64,000 bases of DNA from Pogonophryne albipinna (taxonomy: Eukaryota; Chordata; Actinopteri; Perciformes; Artedidraconidae). Shown in pieces: positions 1-11,499 of the stretch. The translations under genes were made by a program, and so were the position numbers. Location of the stretch: positions 1-64,000 of the forward strand of contig JAPTMU010000156.1 in assembly GCA_028583405.1 (NCBI GenBank). The letters are read 5' to 3'. Under the pieces are notes generated by a model. It saw only the letters and a list, made by a program, of their open reading frames with translations, was not told where the DNA came from and made no database searches. The first letter of the stretch is position 1; each line of letters begins with the position of its first letter.

Positions 1-1735
1 AACAAAGTAGGAACAGCATCATTCTTCAGTGCCCTACGCTGTACATATCCGGCATGAATCGCTGAAAGGTTTGGGAAGCTTTGTTTCGTGCAGCAGCAGC
101 AGCAGCAGCGGGCTGTGACCCAGAGAGCTCCTTCCAGCACCTCGCTCTCTCCCACCCACCCAGAGTTGACAGGCTGCTTCACAGAGGAGTCACGAGGGTC
201 CCACACTCACAGGCAGAGATCCAGGGTGATGCACATGGCTTTCTTACCCAGGAAGAAGTGTGTGAAAGCTGGGTAAAGTGTTCCTGCAGCCCCTCCATAA
301 CGGTAATAATGATTAGAAATCATTTCCAGGGCAGAAAGCTGTTTTTAAAAGTGAAAAAACGATTTAAAACCGTTTGAAATGACTGTCAGGTGCTGATCAC
401 TGCAGTAAGCAGGGTCCCACAGGCTGCTTCACAGAGGAGTCACTGCTGTAAGCAGGGTCCCACACTCACAGGCAGAGATCCAGGGTGATGCACATGGCTT
501 TCTTACCCAGGAAGAAGTGTGTGAAAGCTGGGTAAAGTGTTCCTGCAGCCCCTCCATAACGGTAATAATGATTAGAAATCATTTCCAGGGCAGAAAGCTG
601 TTTTTAAAAGTGAAAAAACGATTTAAACCCGTTTGAAATGACTGTCAGGTGCTGATCACTGCTGTAAGCAGGGTCCCACACTCACAGGCAGAGATCCAGG
701 GTGATGCACATGGCTTTCTTACCCATGAAGAAGTGTGTGAAAGCTGGGGAACAGTGCTGTGAATACAGGGAGGGAGACAGCAGCAGCAGCAGCAGCAGCG
801 GGCTGTGACCCAGAGAGGTCCTTCCAGCACCTCGCTCTCTCCCACCCACCCAGAGTTGACAGGCTGCTTCACAGAGGAGTCACTGCTGTAAGCAGGGTCC
901 CACACTCACAGGCAGAGATCCAGGGTGATGCACATGGCTTTCTTACCCAGGAAGAAGTGTGTGAAAGCTGGGTAAAGTGTTCCTGCAGCCCCTCCATAAC
1001 GGTAATAATGATTAGAAATCCTTTCCAGGGCAGAAAGCTGTTTTTAAAAGTGAAAAAACGATTTAAAACCGTTTGAAATGACTGTCAGGTGCTGATCACT
1101 GCTGTAAGCAGGGTCCCACAGGCTGCTTCACAGAGGAGTCACTGCTGTAAGCAGGGTCCCACACTCACAGGCAGAGATCCAGGGTGATGCACATGGCTTT
1201 CTTACCCAGGAAGAAGTGTGTGAAAGCTGGGTAAAGTGTTCCTGCAGCCCCTCCATAACGGTAATAATGATTAGAAATCATTTCCAGGGCAGAAAGCTGT
1301 TTTTAAAAGTGAAAAAACGATTTAAAACCGTTTGAAATGACTGTCAGGTGCTGATCACTGCTGTAAGCAGGGTCCCACACTCACAGGCAGAGATCCAGGG
1401 TGATGCACATGGCTTTCTTACCCAGGAAGAAGTGTGTGAAAGCTGGGTAAAGTGTTCCTGCAGCCCCTCCATAATGGTAATAATGATTAGAAATCATTTC
1501 CAGGGCAAAAAGCTGTTTTTAAAAGTGAAAAAACTATTTAAACCGTTTGAAATGACTGTCAGGTGCTGATGGAAAGCAGGCGGAAATACATTGATTGTTT
1601 TACCCAGGAAGAAGTGTTTACAAGGCGAGTAAAGTGTTCCTGCAGCCCCTCCATAACGGTAATAATGATTAGAAATCATTTCCAGGGCAGAAAGCTGTTT
1701 TTAAAAGTGAAAAAACGATTTAAAACCGTTTAAAA
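1..1735. repeat. Higher-order tandem repeat, 699-bp period
   Basis: The marker cacactcacaggcagagatc recurs at 202, 461, 677, 901, 1160 and 1376. The spacings are 259, 216, 224, 259 and 216, so each marker returns after exactly 699 bp and a three-subunit higher-order unit is itself repeated. Each subunit ends with an AT-rich stretch (gtttttaaaagtgaaaaaac). Two of the units carry a short (CAG)6-7 run, at 91-109 and 778-798. A last, diverged subunit runs to about 1735. The short ORFs here are repeat shadows. The array lies just upstream of a LINE ORF1 remnant and may represent tandem 5' monomers of that element; that link is inference. Confidence 0.9.
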
Positions 1736-2481
1736 AGCCATTTGAGTGCAGTTATCATGTGTCCCCACAGGAGGGCGCATCAGCCAAGTGAGCACAGTGC
1801 AAAAACAGTCAAAAACACCCTAAAAAAGGGCAAATCAATTGATTTAAAGTGCAGGGAAGCTCCGCAACACACACAGGTACATTCCTAAATCCCCACAATA
1901 GTGACAACGGTGATTTAAACTAGTTTCCGCCGGGAAAAGAGTGCTAAAAATCGGATTAAACTCTGCCAACAGTGTGCTAAAAGCCTGATTGTTTCAGAGA
2001 CACATAGCCATGACACAGTGAACCATTTACATCCAAAAGTATCCATTTAAAAGTCATTTTTGTAGGGGAAAAAGGGTGCAGAGAGAAGCCTGAAAATGCC
2101 TCTCCAGGACCCGGAGAGTTCGCAGGTGCTGGAGAGGGGGAGACAGGCTCACAGGCAGGCCCGGGACCTCTGCAGAACCCACAGCTGCTGGGTATCGACA
2201 TGGAGGTTTGGCAGTCCGCCGTTCAGCACCCAAACTCGGCCCTGAGACCTCCAGCCCCTCTCAGCTTCATAAGAAGCCATTATCCCTCCAAACTCTTTGC
2301 TTACGGCCATACCACCCTGAGCCGATAGTGTCGCGGAATGAATGAGAGGAGGAAGAGCGGATGAAATGTTTGGTACGGAAAAGTGGAAAACAACGGTTTT
2401 TGGAGTACAAATCGTTTGCTGTTTGCACGATCCTCTCCCCTAACAGCTTTGCTGTCATGGGGGGGCCATATCTGAGTTTTC
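1736..2481. other. Unannotated stretch, possible LINE 5' leader
   Basis: No gene is recognisable. The sequence continues from the tandem array into the ORF1 remnant with no obvious boundary, so it may be the 5' untranslated leader of that LINE. Confidence 0.3.
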
Positions 2482-3645
2482 GTGATGGCTGAAAGAGGAG
2501 AAATAACGAAGGATATTGACGTGCATTCAGGAATGCAGGAAGCTGAGACAAAGAATGCGGAAGTGGAGCGGCAGACGGGAAAAATGGTGGAGGAGAAGTC
2601 TAATAACAAGATGAAAAGACGTGAGGGCGAAGGAGAGAAAGCAGCGAAGGATACAGAGGCTGAAGAGGCTGTCGGGGCTGCATCTCTGGAAAGAGGGCAG
2701 GCTGGAGTGAAGACGGGAGTGACGGCCGCGAAAATGGCGGAGATCCCGCGAGGCGGAGGTGGAGGACAGAGAGCGGGGGAAAACGAAGATTCTGGAGAAA
2801 AGAATGGACCGAATCGCGGAGTGAACGGGGGAAACAGCAGAAGAACAAGTGAAGATGGAAGTAGGAGGGGAAAAAGAGACGAAAAAGAGCAGAAGAGAAT
2901 GCGGAGGAGCAGGTGAGCTACTACGCAGAACTGACGTTGAGTGTGTGCGTAGAGGGGCAAAGAGGAGAGATATCGATGATGGACTTGCTTAAAGCAATAA
3001 GGAATTTGTGTGGGGTAATACTAGGATGCAGGGTGAGAGGGGAGGGGAGATACGAAGTGACAATGAAAACGATGGCAGGGAAGAGGAGGCTGTTGGCGGG
3101 GTGCACAATAAATGGAGTAAGGGTGAGAGCACAAGAGCTGAGAGACAATGAAGTGACTGTCTCCTTTTTGCACCTGCCGGTGTATCTCAGCGATGGAGAC
3201 ATTCTGTCGAGATTGCGGGAGTGGGGGGTGAAACCAACATAAAACATTATGAGGCGCTTTCTGCCGGGAACAGGAAGAGATAGGATAGCAGATGGAACCC
3301 GCTTTCTGAGGGTATTATTTAATGACAAGGTCCGATCCCTCCCATATTCCACCAAGTTCAACACAGTGGGGGGATCGGAATACTTCAGAGTCATACATGA
3401 CAACCAGGAGAGAGTATGCAGAAAATGCAATAAAGCGGGACATATGATGAAGGACTGCCCTGAGGTAATATGTTATGAATGCAAGAAAATGGGGCATTAC
3501 GCAGCTAAGTCTGGCGAACAGGGCGGGGGAGGGGCGGGGAGTGGAAATGAGGGGAGGATGGATGGGGAGGAGACTGTGGATGGGGAGGGGGAAGCAGGGG
3601 AAAAAAGACCACGAGAGGGCGGGAGTGATGATGATGTTATGTTAA
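2482..3645 (+). pseudogene. LINE ORF1 remnant with zinc knuckles
   Basis: The first part (2482-2913) encodes a highly charged Glu/Lys/Arg-rich leader. The reading then moves to another frame at about 2913, where GTGA overlaps the upstream stop. It continues through an RRM-like region to an in-frame TAA at 3240-3242 and resumes in the same frame from 3243. The C-terminal half carries a canonical knuckle, CRKCNKAGHMMKDC, followed by a second, partial CYECKKMGHYA. This layout resembles the ORF1 proteins of Tx1/L1-type fish LINEs that databases often label ZCCHC3-like. Such proteins bind RNA and package the element's transcript. With one frameshift, one stop and a TTAA MITE inserted at its 3' end, it is dead. 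The exact LINE clade is inferred. Confidence 0.65.
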
Positions 3646-4429
3646 AGGTCCCATGTCATGGCCATTTCCACTGATTATAATTCCATTGTTGAGGTCTACT
3701 AGAATAGATTTATACTGTGCAATTTTCCAAACTCACATTGGTTTCTCAAACAGCATCTCTGTAAAGTATGTGTATTCACTCTCTCCACTAAACGGCTCGT
3801 TGCAGCTCTTGCCCCCCCCCTCCCTGTGAGCCCAGTGTGCTCCGATTGGTCGGGACGTTGTGAATCGCGCTGAGCTCCGTGGAGCTGTGATTTCCTTGTT
3901 TAGCGATACACAGCCAAACTCAACCTGAACACACACAAAGTCACAGCCAAAGTAAAAACAATAAGTGTGGCTTGATATTGAGTAAGAAAAAGGTTGATAA
4001 ACGCTGTGAGAATGGGTCTGCAGAGAGAATTTCGCCGTGATCCCAACTGTCTGTTATCAGCCTGCAGCCAGGGAGGAGAAATCAGCAGAGCTGCCTGCAC
4101 TGAGTGTGTGAGGAAGTCCGTGGATTGGTCAATTTGGACCAATCAGCGGGGGCTTAACGTAACGGCTCCGCGGACGTAACGTAACGGCTCCACGGATTGG
4201 TCCATTTCGTTCCGGGGACCACATGACATCATGATGTACCCGGAAGAATCAAATGGACAGTGACGTATCTCCAACGAGGCGTTTTGGGGAAGTATTTTCT
4301 GTTTTAGAGTTTTACTCGCTACAGGGTGTACGTTGAGGGTTTTTGACTCTGCATACCATTGACATGCATAAAAACCTTCATAACACACAAGGGGATGGGT
4401 AATTACCGGAAAAGCATGACATGGGACCT
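3646..4429. mobile_element. TTAA-target MITE, 784 bp
   Basis: Terminal inverted repeats AGGTCCCATGTCATG and CATGACATGGGACCT are perfect over 15 bp. They are flanked by TTAA at 3642-3645 and 4430-4433. A TTAA duplication points to the piggyBac or Kolobok superfamilies. There is no transposase ORF, so the copy is non-autonomous. A related partial copy in the opposite orientation lies near 22370-22650. Confidence 0.85.
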
Positions 4430-4433
4430 TTAA

Positions 4434-4770
4434 AGAAAGCCCTCAGGATTATAAAAGACCCCCATCACCCCAGCCACAAACTGTTCTGTCTGCTGCCGTC
4501 TGGCATGGTACCGCAGCATCCGGACTAAAACCACCAGACTCAGGGACAGTTTCGTCCCACAGGCCATAAGACTATTAAACACCTGAACTTTTAAACAACA
4601 TCCATAACATTCATCTGGCTGCTACTTAGAAATTATTAATCTAATATATCATATATTCCAATCACTTGTATATAGACTCTTATTGCACTATTTCACTTTT
4701 TTATTATTTTTCTTTTTGTATTTACTTGCGCTATTTTTTCTGTGTATCTGTTTTATTGTGTTGCACTGTT
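4434..4770 (+). mobile_element. LINE 3' end (RT C-terminus plus tail)
   Basis: From about 4438 one frame reads through IIKDPHHPSHKLFCLLPSG and then RLRDSFVPQAIRLLNT before a TGA near 4586. This C-terminal signature is typical of L2/CR1/jockey-like fish LINE reverse transcriptases. An AT-rich 3' UTR follows up to the boundary of the inverted arm. Only the last 50 or so codons survive, so it is a 5'-truncated fragment. It abuts the ORF1 remnant's MITE but need not belong to the same element. Confidence 0.7.
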
Positions 4771-5151
4771 GAAAATGGCAAATACACCCAAATGACCCCA
4801 GAGGTGGTTCTTTTGTTCTAAACCAATCTAAAAAAGGTCAAATTTAACTTGTTTTGCATCAATCTTGATACAGGGTACTTATGTTATAAAAGCTTTTAGT
4901 CTACGATCCCATCATTCAAGGGTGGTTTTCACTATAAGTAATGGTTTTTTTTGGACGGAAACTATAATTTAATCTTTTTTACTATGTTCAATCTTTAAAA
5001 TAAAAACGTCTATATTGATTCATACTTTTCTACATCCAACTCAAAGGTTTATCATTGCTTTAACCCTTTTAGGAGTGAAGATATAGTCATTTGTTCTGGG
5101 AATGTCATTTTTGAGCCTGAGACCTGAAAAACAGGCTTGGGGCTTAACATG
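4771..5151 (-). mobile_element. CCTGTTAAGC-type TTAA MITE, truncated copy 1
   Basis: One of four copies in the window. Its intact end, gcttaacatg at 5142-5151, is followed by TTAA (5152-5155). The other end is lost at the LINE junction near 4770. It matches the complete right-arm copy at 59811-60826 in reverse complement. Confidence 0.8.
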
Positions 5152-5155
5152 TTAA

Positions 5156-6880
5156 CAGTTACCTCATTGTGAGCTGGAGTCCTTCACTGGGAACAAACCA
5201 GGTCAAACACACTGAGTTAAAAAGTATATTTTTCATTAAAATTACAGTTTGAGTGATACATTTCATCCAGCAGTCAGCTGCCCTAAAACAAGGGAATGAC
5301 ATGTTTATAATGTGCTGAATGACACAAAAAATATGCATTTTTTTATTTTTGGTAAATTCTGATAATTTAAACAAAAGAGAACAGAATCAAACTGAAAACA
5401 TCAGGAATATTTTCTAGATATATTCATCATTGGTTCTTTTTTTTTAGACCAGAACAGACTGCCAACTTAACAGGAACTATCAAAACATCCCAATCAAAGT
5501 TTAAGTCACAACATTTTATTAACCAAACAGGGGAGCATAGGGAAACCTATGAGGGCGCTGGAGGACACAGGTGTGTAATGTACATTTTGAGGATGGAAGG
5601 TCAATAGGCAACGTCAGGGGGGCGCTACAGGTCCCCCTAGGATAGCCATAGCACCCCCAAGAAATGTATGTATTTTTTTATGTGTGAAATTCATAATTTG
5701 AAAATGTATTGATTCAAAAATAATATTCTACAGTACAGTACAAGAACGTCTGGGTCTCTGTGATTTATTCAAGCTCGGCTCTGTGTGTGTTGCAATGAGC
5801 CATTTTTTGTGCGTGCGAGAGAGAGTGTGCACCGGTACCGGAGATTGTTGTTGTTAGCATCTGGTGCTAGCTAGCTACGCTAACGGATATAAGGAACTTT
5901 TTCAACAACAAGGTGGAAAAACTCTCGCCTGTCAGACTGAGAGGCTCAGATAACCTCAGCTCAGTGAGGTGAATGACTCTGTGTTTAGATTACTCACTGA
6001 GATTAGTTATCTCAGTGGGTCTCAAACGGTTTGGTCGCAATTAATGTAAACAATTATTTCCGAGGCACACAATTATAGGTATACAAAAATAAGAGAATAA
6101 ATGAAAAACAGTTATGAAATACTATGATAGTAAAACAAGAATACAGTTTAAAAGGAGTGATTTGTAAAATATCCATAAAGAAAAAGAAAATCTGCTTACA
6201 GTTCTGTTTCATATGGGTGTTGAGAGATGTATCCATAGATCTCTTTATTTTGCTCTCAAAGTGCACCAGATTGAGGCATTTAACTTCAATATTTAACTCC
6301 CACTCCCCACTTATAAAAATAGCACTTTACCCCTGCCCTGATATGCCGTGAGTTGATTATTGAGCTTAATTTCAACTGTCGCGGATACACTGGTATGTGC
6401 GTGGGGAGTGTTGCAGTACAAAATTCAACTGTAGCGACCGGTACATTAATAGGAAACCCTAAATATTTGAGCACCCTCTATGAAACGTCAAGCTACCCCA
6501 CAGCACCCCCAAAAGAAAATCTCTGGCGCCACCACTGAGCCTACAACACCGTTTTGAAGAAATGTGCTGTGCAAACCACACACATTTCTGCCAAATATCG
6601 GCATTTTCTTTCTTTACATTTTTTTGCACAGATTGCAAAGTATTATAACTTATTGTTCTAGCAAAGGGATTGCACAATTATATTGTGTATTTATTTTTGA
6701 GCACACAGACTTCTGGAGAATTGTTTTATTATCACTGTTCTAACAAAGTGATAAGGGAATGCTCACATTAATATTGATGTATTTTAATAAATGTTAACTT
6801 GGCCCACTATTTGTGGTGGGGGGCCCCGACTTTTTTTTTTCTCCAAAGGGGGTCCTGACAGAAAAAGTTTGAGAACCACT
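5156..6880. other. Left-arm 3' flank of zinc-finger gene
   Basis: No gene is recognised. Most of it matches the right arm (57091-59160) in reverse complement, including the block with tccccctaggatagccatag at about 5630-5650. The stretch around 6420-6740 has no clear right-arm counterpart. It contains the left version of the 37-bp micro-inverted segment (5987-6023). Confidence 0.6.
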
Positions 6881-6883
6881 GGG

Positions 6884-7696
6884 TTAGGGAGAAAACAGCA
6901 TCTCTTCACACCAGTACGGTATCTCTCCAGTGTGAACATGTTGATGTGTTTTGAGAGCACCTGATTGAGTGAATGTTTTCCCACACTCTTCACAGCTGTA
7001 CGGTTTTTCTCCAGTGTGAATACGTTGATGTATTTTGAGAGAACCTGATTGAGTGAACGTTTTCCCACACTCTTCACAGCTGTACGGTTTCTCTCCTGTG
7101 TGAATACGTTGATGGGTTTTGAGATGACCTGATTGAGTGAACGATAGCCCACACTCTTCACAACTGTACGGGTTTTCTCCAGTGTGAATACGTTTATGTG
7201 ATATGAAAGGACCTGATGTAGTGAACGTTTGCCCACACTCTTCACAGCTGTACGGTTTCTCTCCTGTGTGAATACGTTGATGGATTATGAGAGAACCTGA
7301 TGTCGCGAACGTTTTGTAACACTCTTCACAGCTGTGCGGTTTCTCTCCCGTGTGACTACGGTGATGTGATTTAAGATAATACGATGTTGAGAATGTTTGC
7401 CCACACATTTCACAGCTGTATGGTTTTTCTCCAGTGTGACCAAGCTGATGTGTTTTGAGTTGACCTGATGTAGTGAACGTTTTCCCACACTCTTCACAGC
7501 TGTACGGTTTCTCTCCCGTGTGAATACGTTGATGGGTTATGAGAGAACCTGATCTTGTGAACGTTTTGCAACACTCTTCACAGCTGTACGCTTTTTTTCC
7601 AGTGTGAATAAGCAGGTGGCGTTTTAAATTTCCAGATGTTGTAAAGGATTCATCACATTGCTGACAGCTGTGACGTCTCTCTCTTCCTTTCGGTTT
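6884..7696 (-). CDS. C2H2 zinc-finger protein, finger exon (left copy)
   Basis: An 813-nt terminal exon on the minus strand, ending in TAA at 6884-6886. A splice acceptor (gtctgttttag) precedes the first codon at 7696. It encodes KPKGRERR and then nine complete C2H2 fingers with mostly TGEKP linkers, followed by a broken tenth (YWCEEMLFSP). Every complete finger keeps its Cys2His2 ligands. Helix residues -1, 3 and 6 read TNR, RST, TQT, TYS, TSI, TPS, QHT, QSI and QAT. Joined in phase 0 to the 33-nt exon at 11608-11640, it gives a protein of 281 residues with no KRAB, SCAN or BTB domain. A nuclear DNA-binding role is expected from the family; the target is unknown. Its paralogue is at 56020-57084. 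Confidence 0.88.
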   Translation of the reverse strand, partial: KPKGRERRHSCQQCDESFTTSGNLKRHLLIHTGKKAYSCEECCKTFTRSGSLITHQRIHTGEKPYSCEECGKTFTTSGQLKTHQLGHTGEKPYSCEMCGQTFSTSYYLKSHHRSHTGEKPHSCEECYKTFATSGSLIIHQRIHTGEKPYSCEECGQTFTTSGPFISHKRIHTGENPYSCEECGLSFTQSGHLKTHQRIHTGEKPYSCEECGKTFTQSGSLKIHQRIHTGEKPYSCEECGKTFTQSGALKTHQHVHTGEIPYWCEEMLFSP

Positions 7697-8180
7697 CTAA
7701 AACAGACGGACAGAGAAAGAGAGAAAGTAAATCTAAAAAACATAGATACATATACAGTTAACACAATAAAAACTCCCTTAATACAAACTTTCAGTTAAAA
7801 AAAAAAAAATACTACTTTTACTAACTGTTTATGTTTATTATATTTGATACAGTAACATTCTAACAGTATATAACAGAGGTGGGGGACTCGAGTCACGTTT
7901 TTTTACTTGAAGTGTGCTTGACTAACATTGATAAAAGACTTGACTTTAGACAGATGACTCGAAAGGATCAAATATTTGCATTTGCATTGTACGAAGCCCC
8001 TAAAACGGCAATGAATAAATGAGAGAGAAAGCATCTTGTTCGCACAGGAGACAACCGTTTCATTGCAGACTGTTATGTGTATGTGGGGAAATGGCAGTGC
8101 ATACATTATTTGAAATGTATTTCGAACTCTGACTTCATTTAAGGGACATTTCGGCCAGGGATGTAGAGCTATTTGTTTAA

Positions 8181-8717
8181 CCTGTTAAGCCCTGAGCCTG
8201 TTGTTCAGGCCTCAGGCTCGAAAATGACAAGCCCAGAACAAATGACTATATCTTCACTCCTAAAAAGGGGTAGATTAATAATCCTTTTTCTCAAAGCAAT
8301 GATACACCTTGGATGTAGAAGTGTCAGAATCGATATAGATTTTATTTTTAAAGTAAATTATAGTTTCCGTCAAAATAAATACATTACTTATAGTGAAAAC
8401 CACCCTTGAATGATGGGGTAGTAGACTAAAAGCGTTAGCAATCAAAACTATAAAATATAATAAGTACCCTGTATCAAGATTGATGCAAAACAAGAGAAAT
8501 TTGACATTTTTAGAGAGGTTTAGAATAATAAAAAAAAACACCTCTGGGTGTATTTGCCGTATCTCTGGAGACTTTCGGTCAATTTTGGTGATTGAAACCT
8601 CTTTTTAAACCGTTAGAGCCAATATAATTGAGGGGAAGTTCCTAAAATCCACCTAAACATTACCATTGAGGATTGAGAGTGATGCGCACGCAGTTTGCCC
8701 AAACCGAAAGCTACATT
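8181..8717 (+). mobile_element. CCTGTTAAGC-type TTAA MITE, copy 2
   Basis: Starts with CCTGTTAAGC right after TTAA (8177-8180). It matches 59811-60360, then breaks where the Tx1-like LINE begins. It lies in the zinc-finger intron and has a mirror copy at 54690-55235, so it predates the arm duplication. Confidence 0.8.
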
Positions 8718-9123
8718 ACGTTAATAACTAAAGATCCATTGGAAATTAATCAGGCCTTTGTTTCGTTCTATAAGAGGCTTTATCAATCTGATTATCCATT
8801 GAATTCGGTAAGTCAAAACACTTTCCTAGATGGGCTGTCTTTTCCCAATATTTCCGTAGAAACAAAACTCGCAATGAATAGGGAACTGAACTTTGAAGAT
8901 ATTTCCAATGCCATTCTTAACATGAAAGGTGGTAAGGCCTCAGGACCTGACGGGATCCCAATTTACATGTATACATTTTTCAATGCAAAATTGATAGCCC
9001 CATTGTTATACATGTATGCATGGAATCATTCGAGCAGGGCAGCCTCCCCCCCTTTGCTACAAAGTGCCTTAATAACTCTTATTTTAAAGCCAGGTAAATC
9101 ATCATCCGAATGTGGCTCTCATA

Positions 9124-9674
9124 CCTCATTCACACCAACGCAACTCCGGTTCAAGCTCCGTGCTAGAGCTTTTCAGGTTCAGAACCGGTTCTTCGGTTTA
9201 GCTCCGGCTCTTTTCACACCGGTGCTGCGTCATTGCGTCATCGTTTGCATCATGATGTAACCGTTTGCGTGCCTGCTTCATAAAGCCAAACCGCGTGGAA
9301 ACCCCTCAAAGCTGACACAGACAACAACAACAATGGCCGATTGTGTTGAAGTGCTACTTGTTTTGGTCTGTCGAAACGAAATGGAAGAAATGGGACGACT
9401 TTACTACCAACTTACATGCTGCATCGTTGTGTACAAACTGGATAAAATGCGGGCTTTTTGTTGTTGTTCAGGAGTTGATCCCGCCCCTACCCCCACCTCG
9501 ACGTAAGCGTGACGTATGCGGTGCTTTTGCTCTAGCCGGACAATTTTTTGGTGCTTAAAACGAACCGGATTCCGGAGCTAAGAGGCTGCTCCGCTGCGGT
9601 GTGAACAGGAAAACCCAGTGCTTTTCAAGCTCCAGCTCCGAACTGGCCCTGAAACACCGTTGGTGTGAATGAGG
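9124..9674. mobile_element. 551-bp MITE with TA duplication
   Basis: Perfect inverted ends CCTCATTCACACCAACG and CGTTGGTGTGAATGAGG are flanked by TA (9122-9123 and 9675-9676). It interrupts the LINE ORF2. The right-arm LINE lacks it (junction near 54255), so it arrived after the duplication. It has no ORF of its own. Confidence 0.85.
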
Positions 9675-10216
9675 TATAACAGACCAATTCCATTTTTGAA
9701 CTCTGATGCAAAGATCATTGCTAAAGCCTTGGCTATGGGACTGGAGAGGTTACTGCCACAGATGATACACGCAGATCAAACGGCTTTGTTAAAAATCAAA
9801 GCGCTTTGGTCTTGATGACTACTTTCTTAAATGGATTAAAATTATATTTCTTGATTCGTCCGCAGTAGTATTAATCAATAATTATATTTCACAACCATTT
9901 ATACTCTTTCACGGCACGAGATAAGGCTCTCATATTTCGCCTCTACTTTTTGTGATAGCTATTATATGGAGCTGTTGGCAATAGCCATACAATCACGCCC
10001 TTTGATTTATGGTATTAAGACAGGACACCTAGAGCATTGTATGCAGATGATGCCATAGTATTTTGATCAGGTCTTGTAAAATCCCTCTTAAAAGTAATCA
10101 ATCAATTTGGTAAATGCTCTGGTTTTAAGGTGAACAAAGATAAATCCTCTATGTTTCTCAATGAACAGGAGGGAAGAAATCCAAAATTATCTTTCCCATT
10201 TGTAAATGCCATAGAC

Positions 10217-10890
10217 CAGGGGTCGGCAACAGGCGGACCGCGGTCCGGATCCGGACCCAGACCTATACGGACCCGGACCTATAATCAATACATTAATAGC
10301 GGATTTCAATTTTGACGGGGCGATTCTATTTTAACCGCTGCCGACAGGGGGCGAAAGAGACGAGTGAGCGATATAGGGAGAGAAACACAGAAGAAGAGAT
10401 GAGAGCGCGGCAGAAAGAAGCGGAGAGGAAAGTGAGTGAAGAGAATAATTAGCGATACAGGGAGAAAAGCGGAGAGGAGTGTGAACAGGCGTGTTAGCGG
10501 CAGACAGGGAGAGACACATAATTACACATGGAGCTCTCCAAGAAGAGGAAAGTGGACAGTGAGAACAGAGCTTTTAACCCTGAGTGGACTCATTCATGTT
10601 CATCCTGCCCACTGGGAGCACAGAACCAGTGTGTCTCATTTGTTCAGAGACTGTGGCGCTCATTAAAAGTGCCAAAACGCCACTATGAGACAAAACACAA
10701 AGTGTTTGACCAAACATTCACTCTCAAGTCAGAACTGAGGTCACAAAAAAATAAACAGTCTCAGAGCACAATATGATCAGTCCACCAGGATCAAAATTAA
10801 AATAAATATTGTTCCAGGGCAGGCTAACCGAGGCCAACCAATGAGCACCTGCATGTGGGTATGAGAATGGCCCTAACACAATTTTAGCCC
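10217..10890 (+). mobile_element. hAT element fragment
   Basis: Begins with the hAT-like end CAGGGGTCGGCAAC directly inside LINE ORF2. It contains a degraded transposase N-terminus (10528-10776: ELSKKRKVDSENRAFNPEW, then RHYETKHKVFDQTF in a shifted frame) resembling GTF2IRD2/ZBED5-type hAT proteins. No matching 3' terminal repeat is visible. The LINE resumes near 10895, having lost roughly 1.2 kb relative to the right arm, so the insertion is coupled to a deletion. Confidence 0.65.
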
Positions 10891-11415
10891 AGATCTAAAA
10901 TGGTTAACCTATGCCTCCTACAAGCCAGGCGCTCAATTGCTTTGTGTTGGAAAAATGTTGGTTGCCCCTCCCTGGGCCACAGGTTAAACAATTTAACTTT
11001 GAGTCTGGCTCTTGAGAAACTCACATATATACTAAGGAAGAAAGCTTCGGAATTTTACACCATTTGGGAATTATTTTTGGAATTTATAAAAAAGTGGGGA
11101 CATTGCAGAAGTGAAATGACTAAACTACTACTACTACTGAGGACATTTTGAATTTGGTTAATATATTTGGAGAATTGTAAGCTGTACTCTGCTCTGTTTG
11201 TGGATGTGCTTTTATTGTATTTTTGTTGAATTTGCTAATGTAATTATATTCTTGGTCTGTACTTTAAACTGATTGATGATTCTAGTATCTGCACACTTTA
11301 AAAAAAGAAATTCCATTCTTTTTTAATCTGCCATATGTCTAATGTTGGGGAATGTTCGGTTGTGTTTGGGGAATGTGATAAATGTTAGAACATTACTAAG
11401 TAGTAATGTCCTAAC

Positions 11416-11495
11416 TGTGACGACCCCTCCACACCACGTGGGGTGCCGTCTCGCCTCCCTGCTTTTTGTTGCAGCCCAGGAGCCGGGTTGTAACA
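11416..11495. mobile_element. 80-bp LTR-like insertion
   Basis: Starts TGTGACGACCCC and ends GGTTGTAACA, with TAAC on both sides (11412-11415 and 11496-11499). The right arm has the empty site (reverse complement of about 51330-51345). TG...CA ends with a 4-bp duplication suggest a severely deleted solo LTR. Confidence 0.55.
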
Positions 11496-11499
11496 TAAC

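Larger units (their letters stand above)
8718..11410 (+). mobile_element. Tx1/L1-type LINE ORF2 fragment (left)
   Basis: The 5' part of the reverse transcriptase is open to about 9115, with GGKASGPDGIPIYMYTFFN. The frame resumes after a MITE with LNSDAKIIAKALAMGLERLL. Later blocks are frameshifted: the catalytic YADD region near 10040 is damaged by a small deletion, and 10217-10890 is replaced by an hAT piece. The C-terminal block from about 10900 (ALCWKNVGC, LALEKLTYIL) matches the right-arm copy. An AT-rich 3' UTR runs to about 11340-11410. It is inactive and 5'-truncated. Its mirror copy (51425-54685) shows that it inserted before the duplication. Confidence 0.85.

Noticed and set aside
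1..1730. CRISPR-like array
   Set aside because: Units are over 200 bp with no spacer/repeat alternation, and the context is a vertebrate genome.
2301..2960. 219-codon minus-strand ORF
   Set aside because: Antisense shadow of the charged LINE ORF1 leader; Ser/Phe/Pro-rich composition follows from the opposite strand.
6013..6881. hAT element bounded by cagtgggtctcaaac and gtttgagaaccactg
   Set aside because: The ends look like an inverted pair, but the flanking 8-mers differ, and the right arm shows that the 6013 end belongs to the 37-bp flipped segment.
6784..7245. KSVGKRSLNQVLSKHINVFT-type ORF in another frame of the zinc-finger exon
   Set aside because: Out-of-frame reading of the finger repeats. 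It recurs in both copies only because the DNA does.
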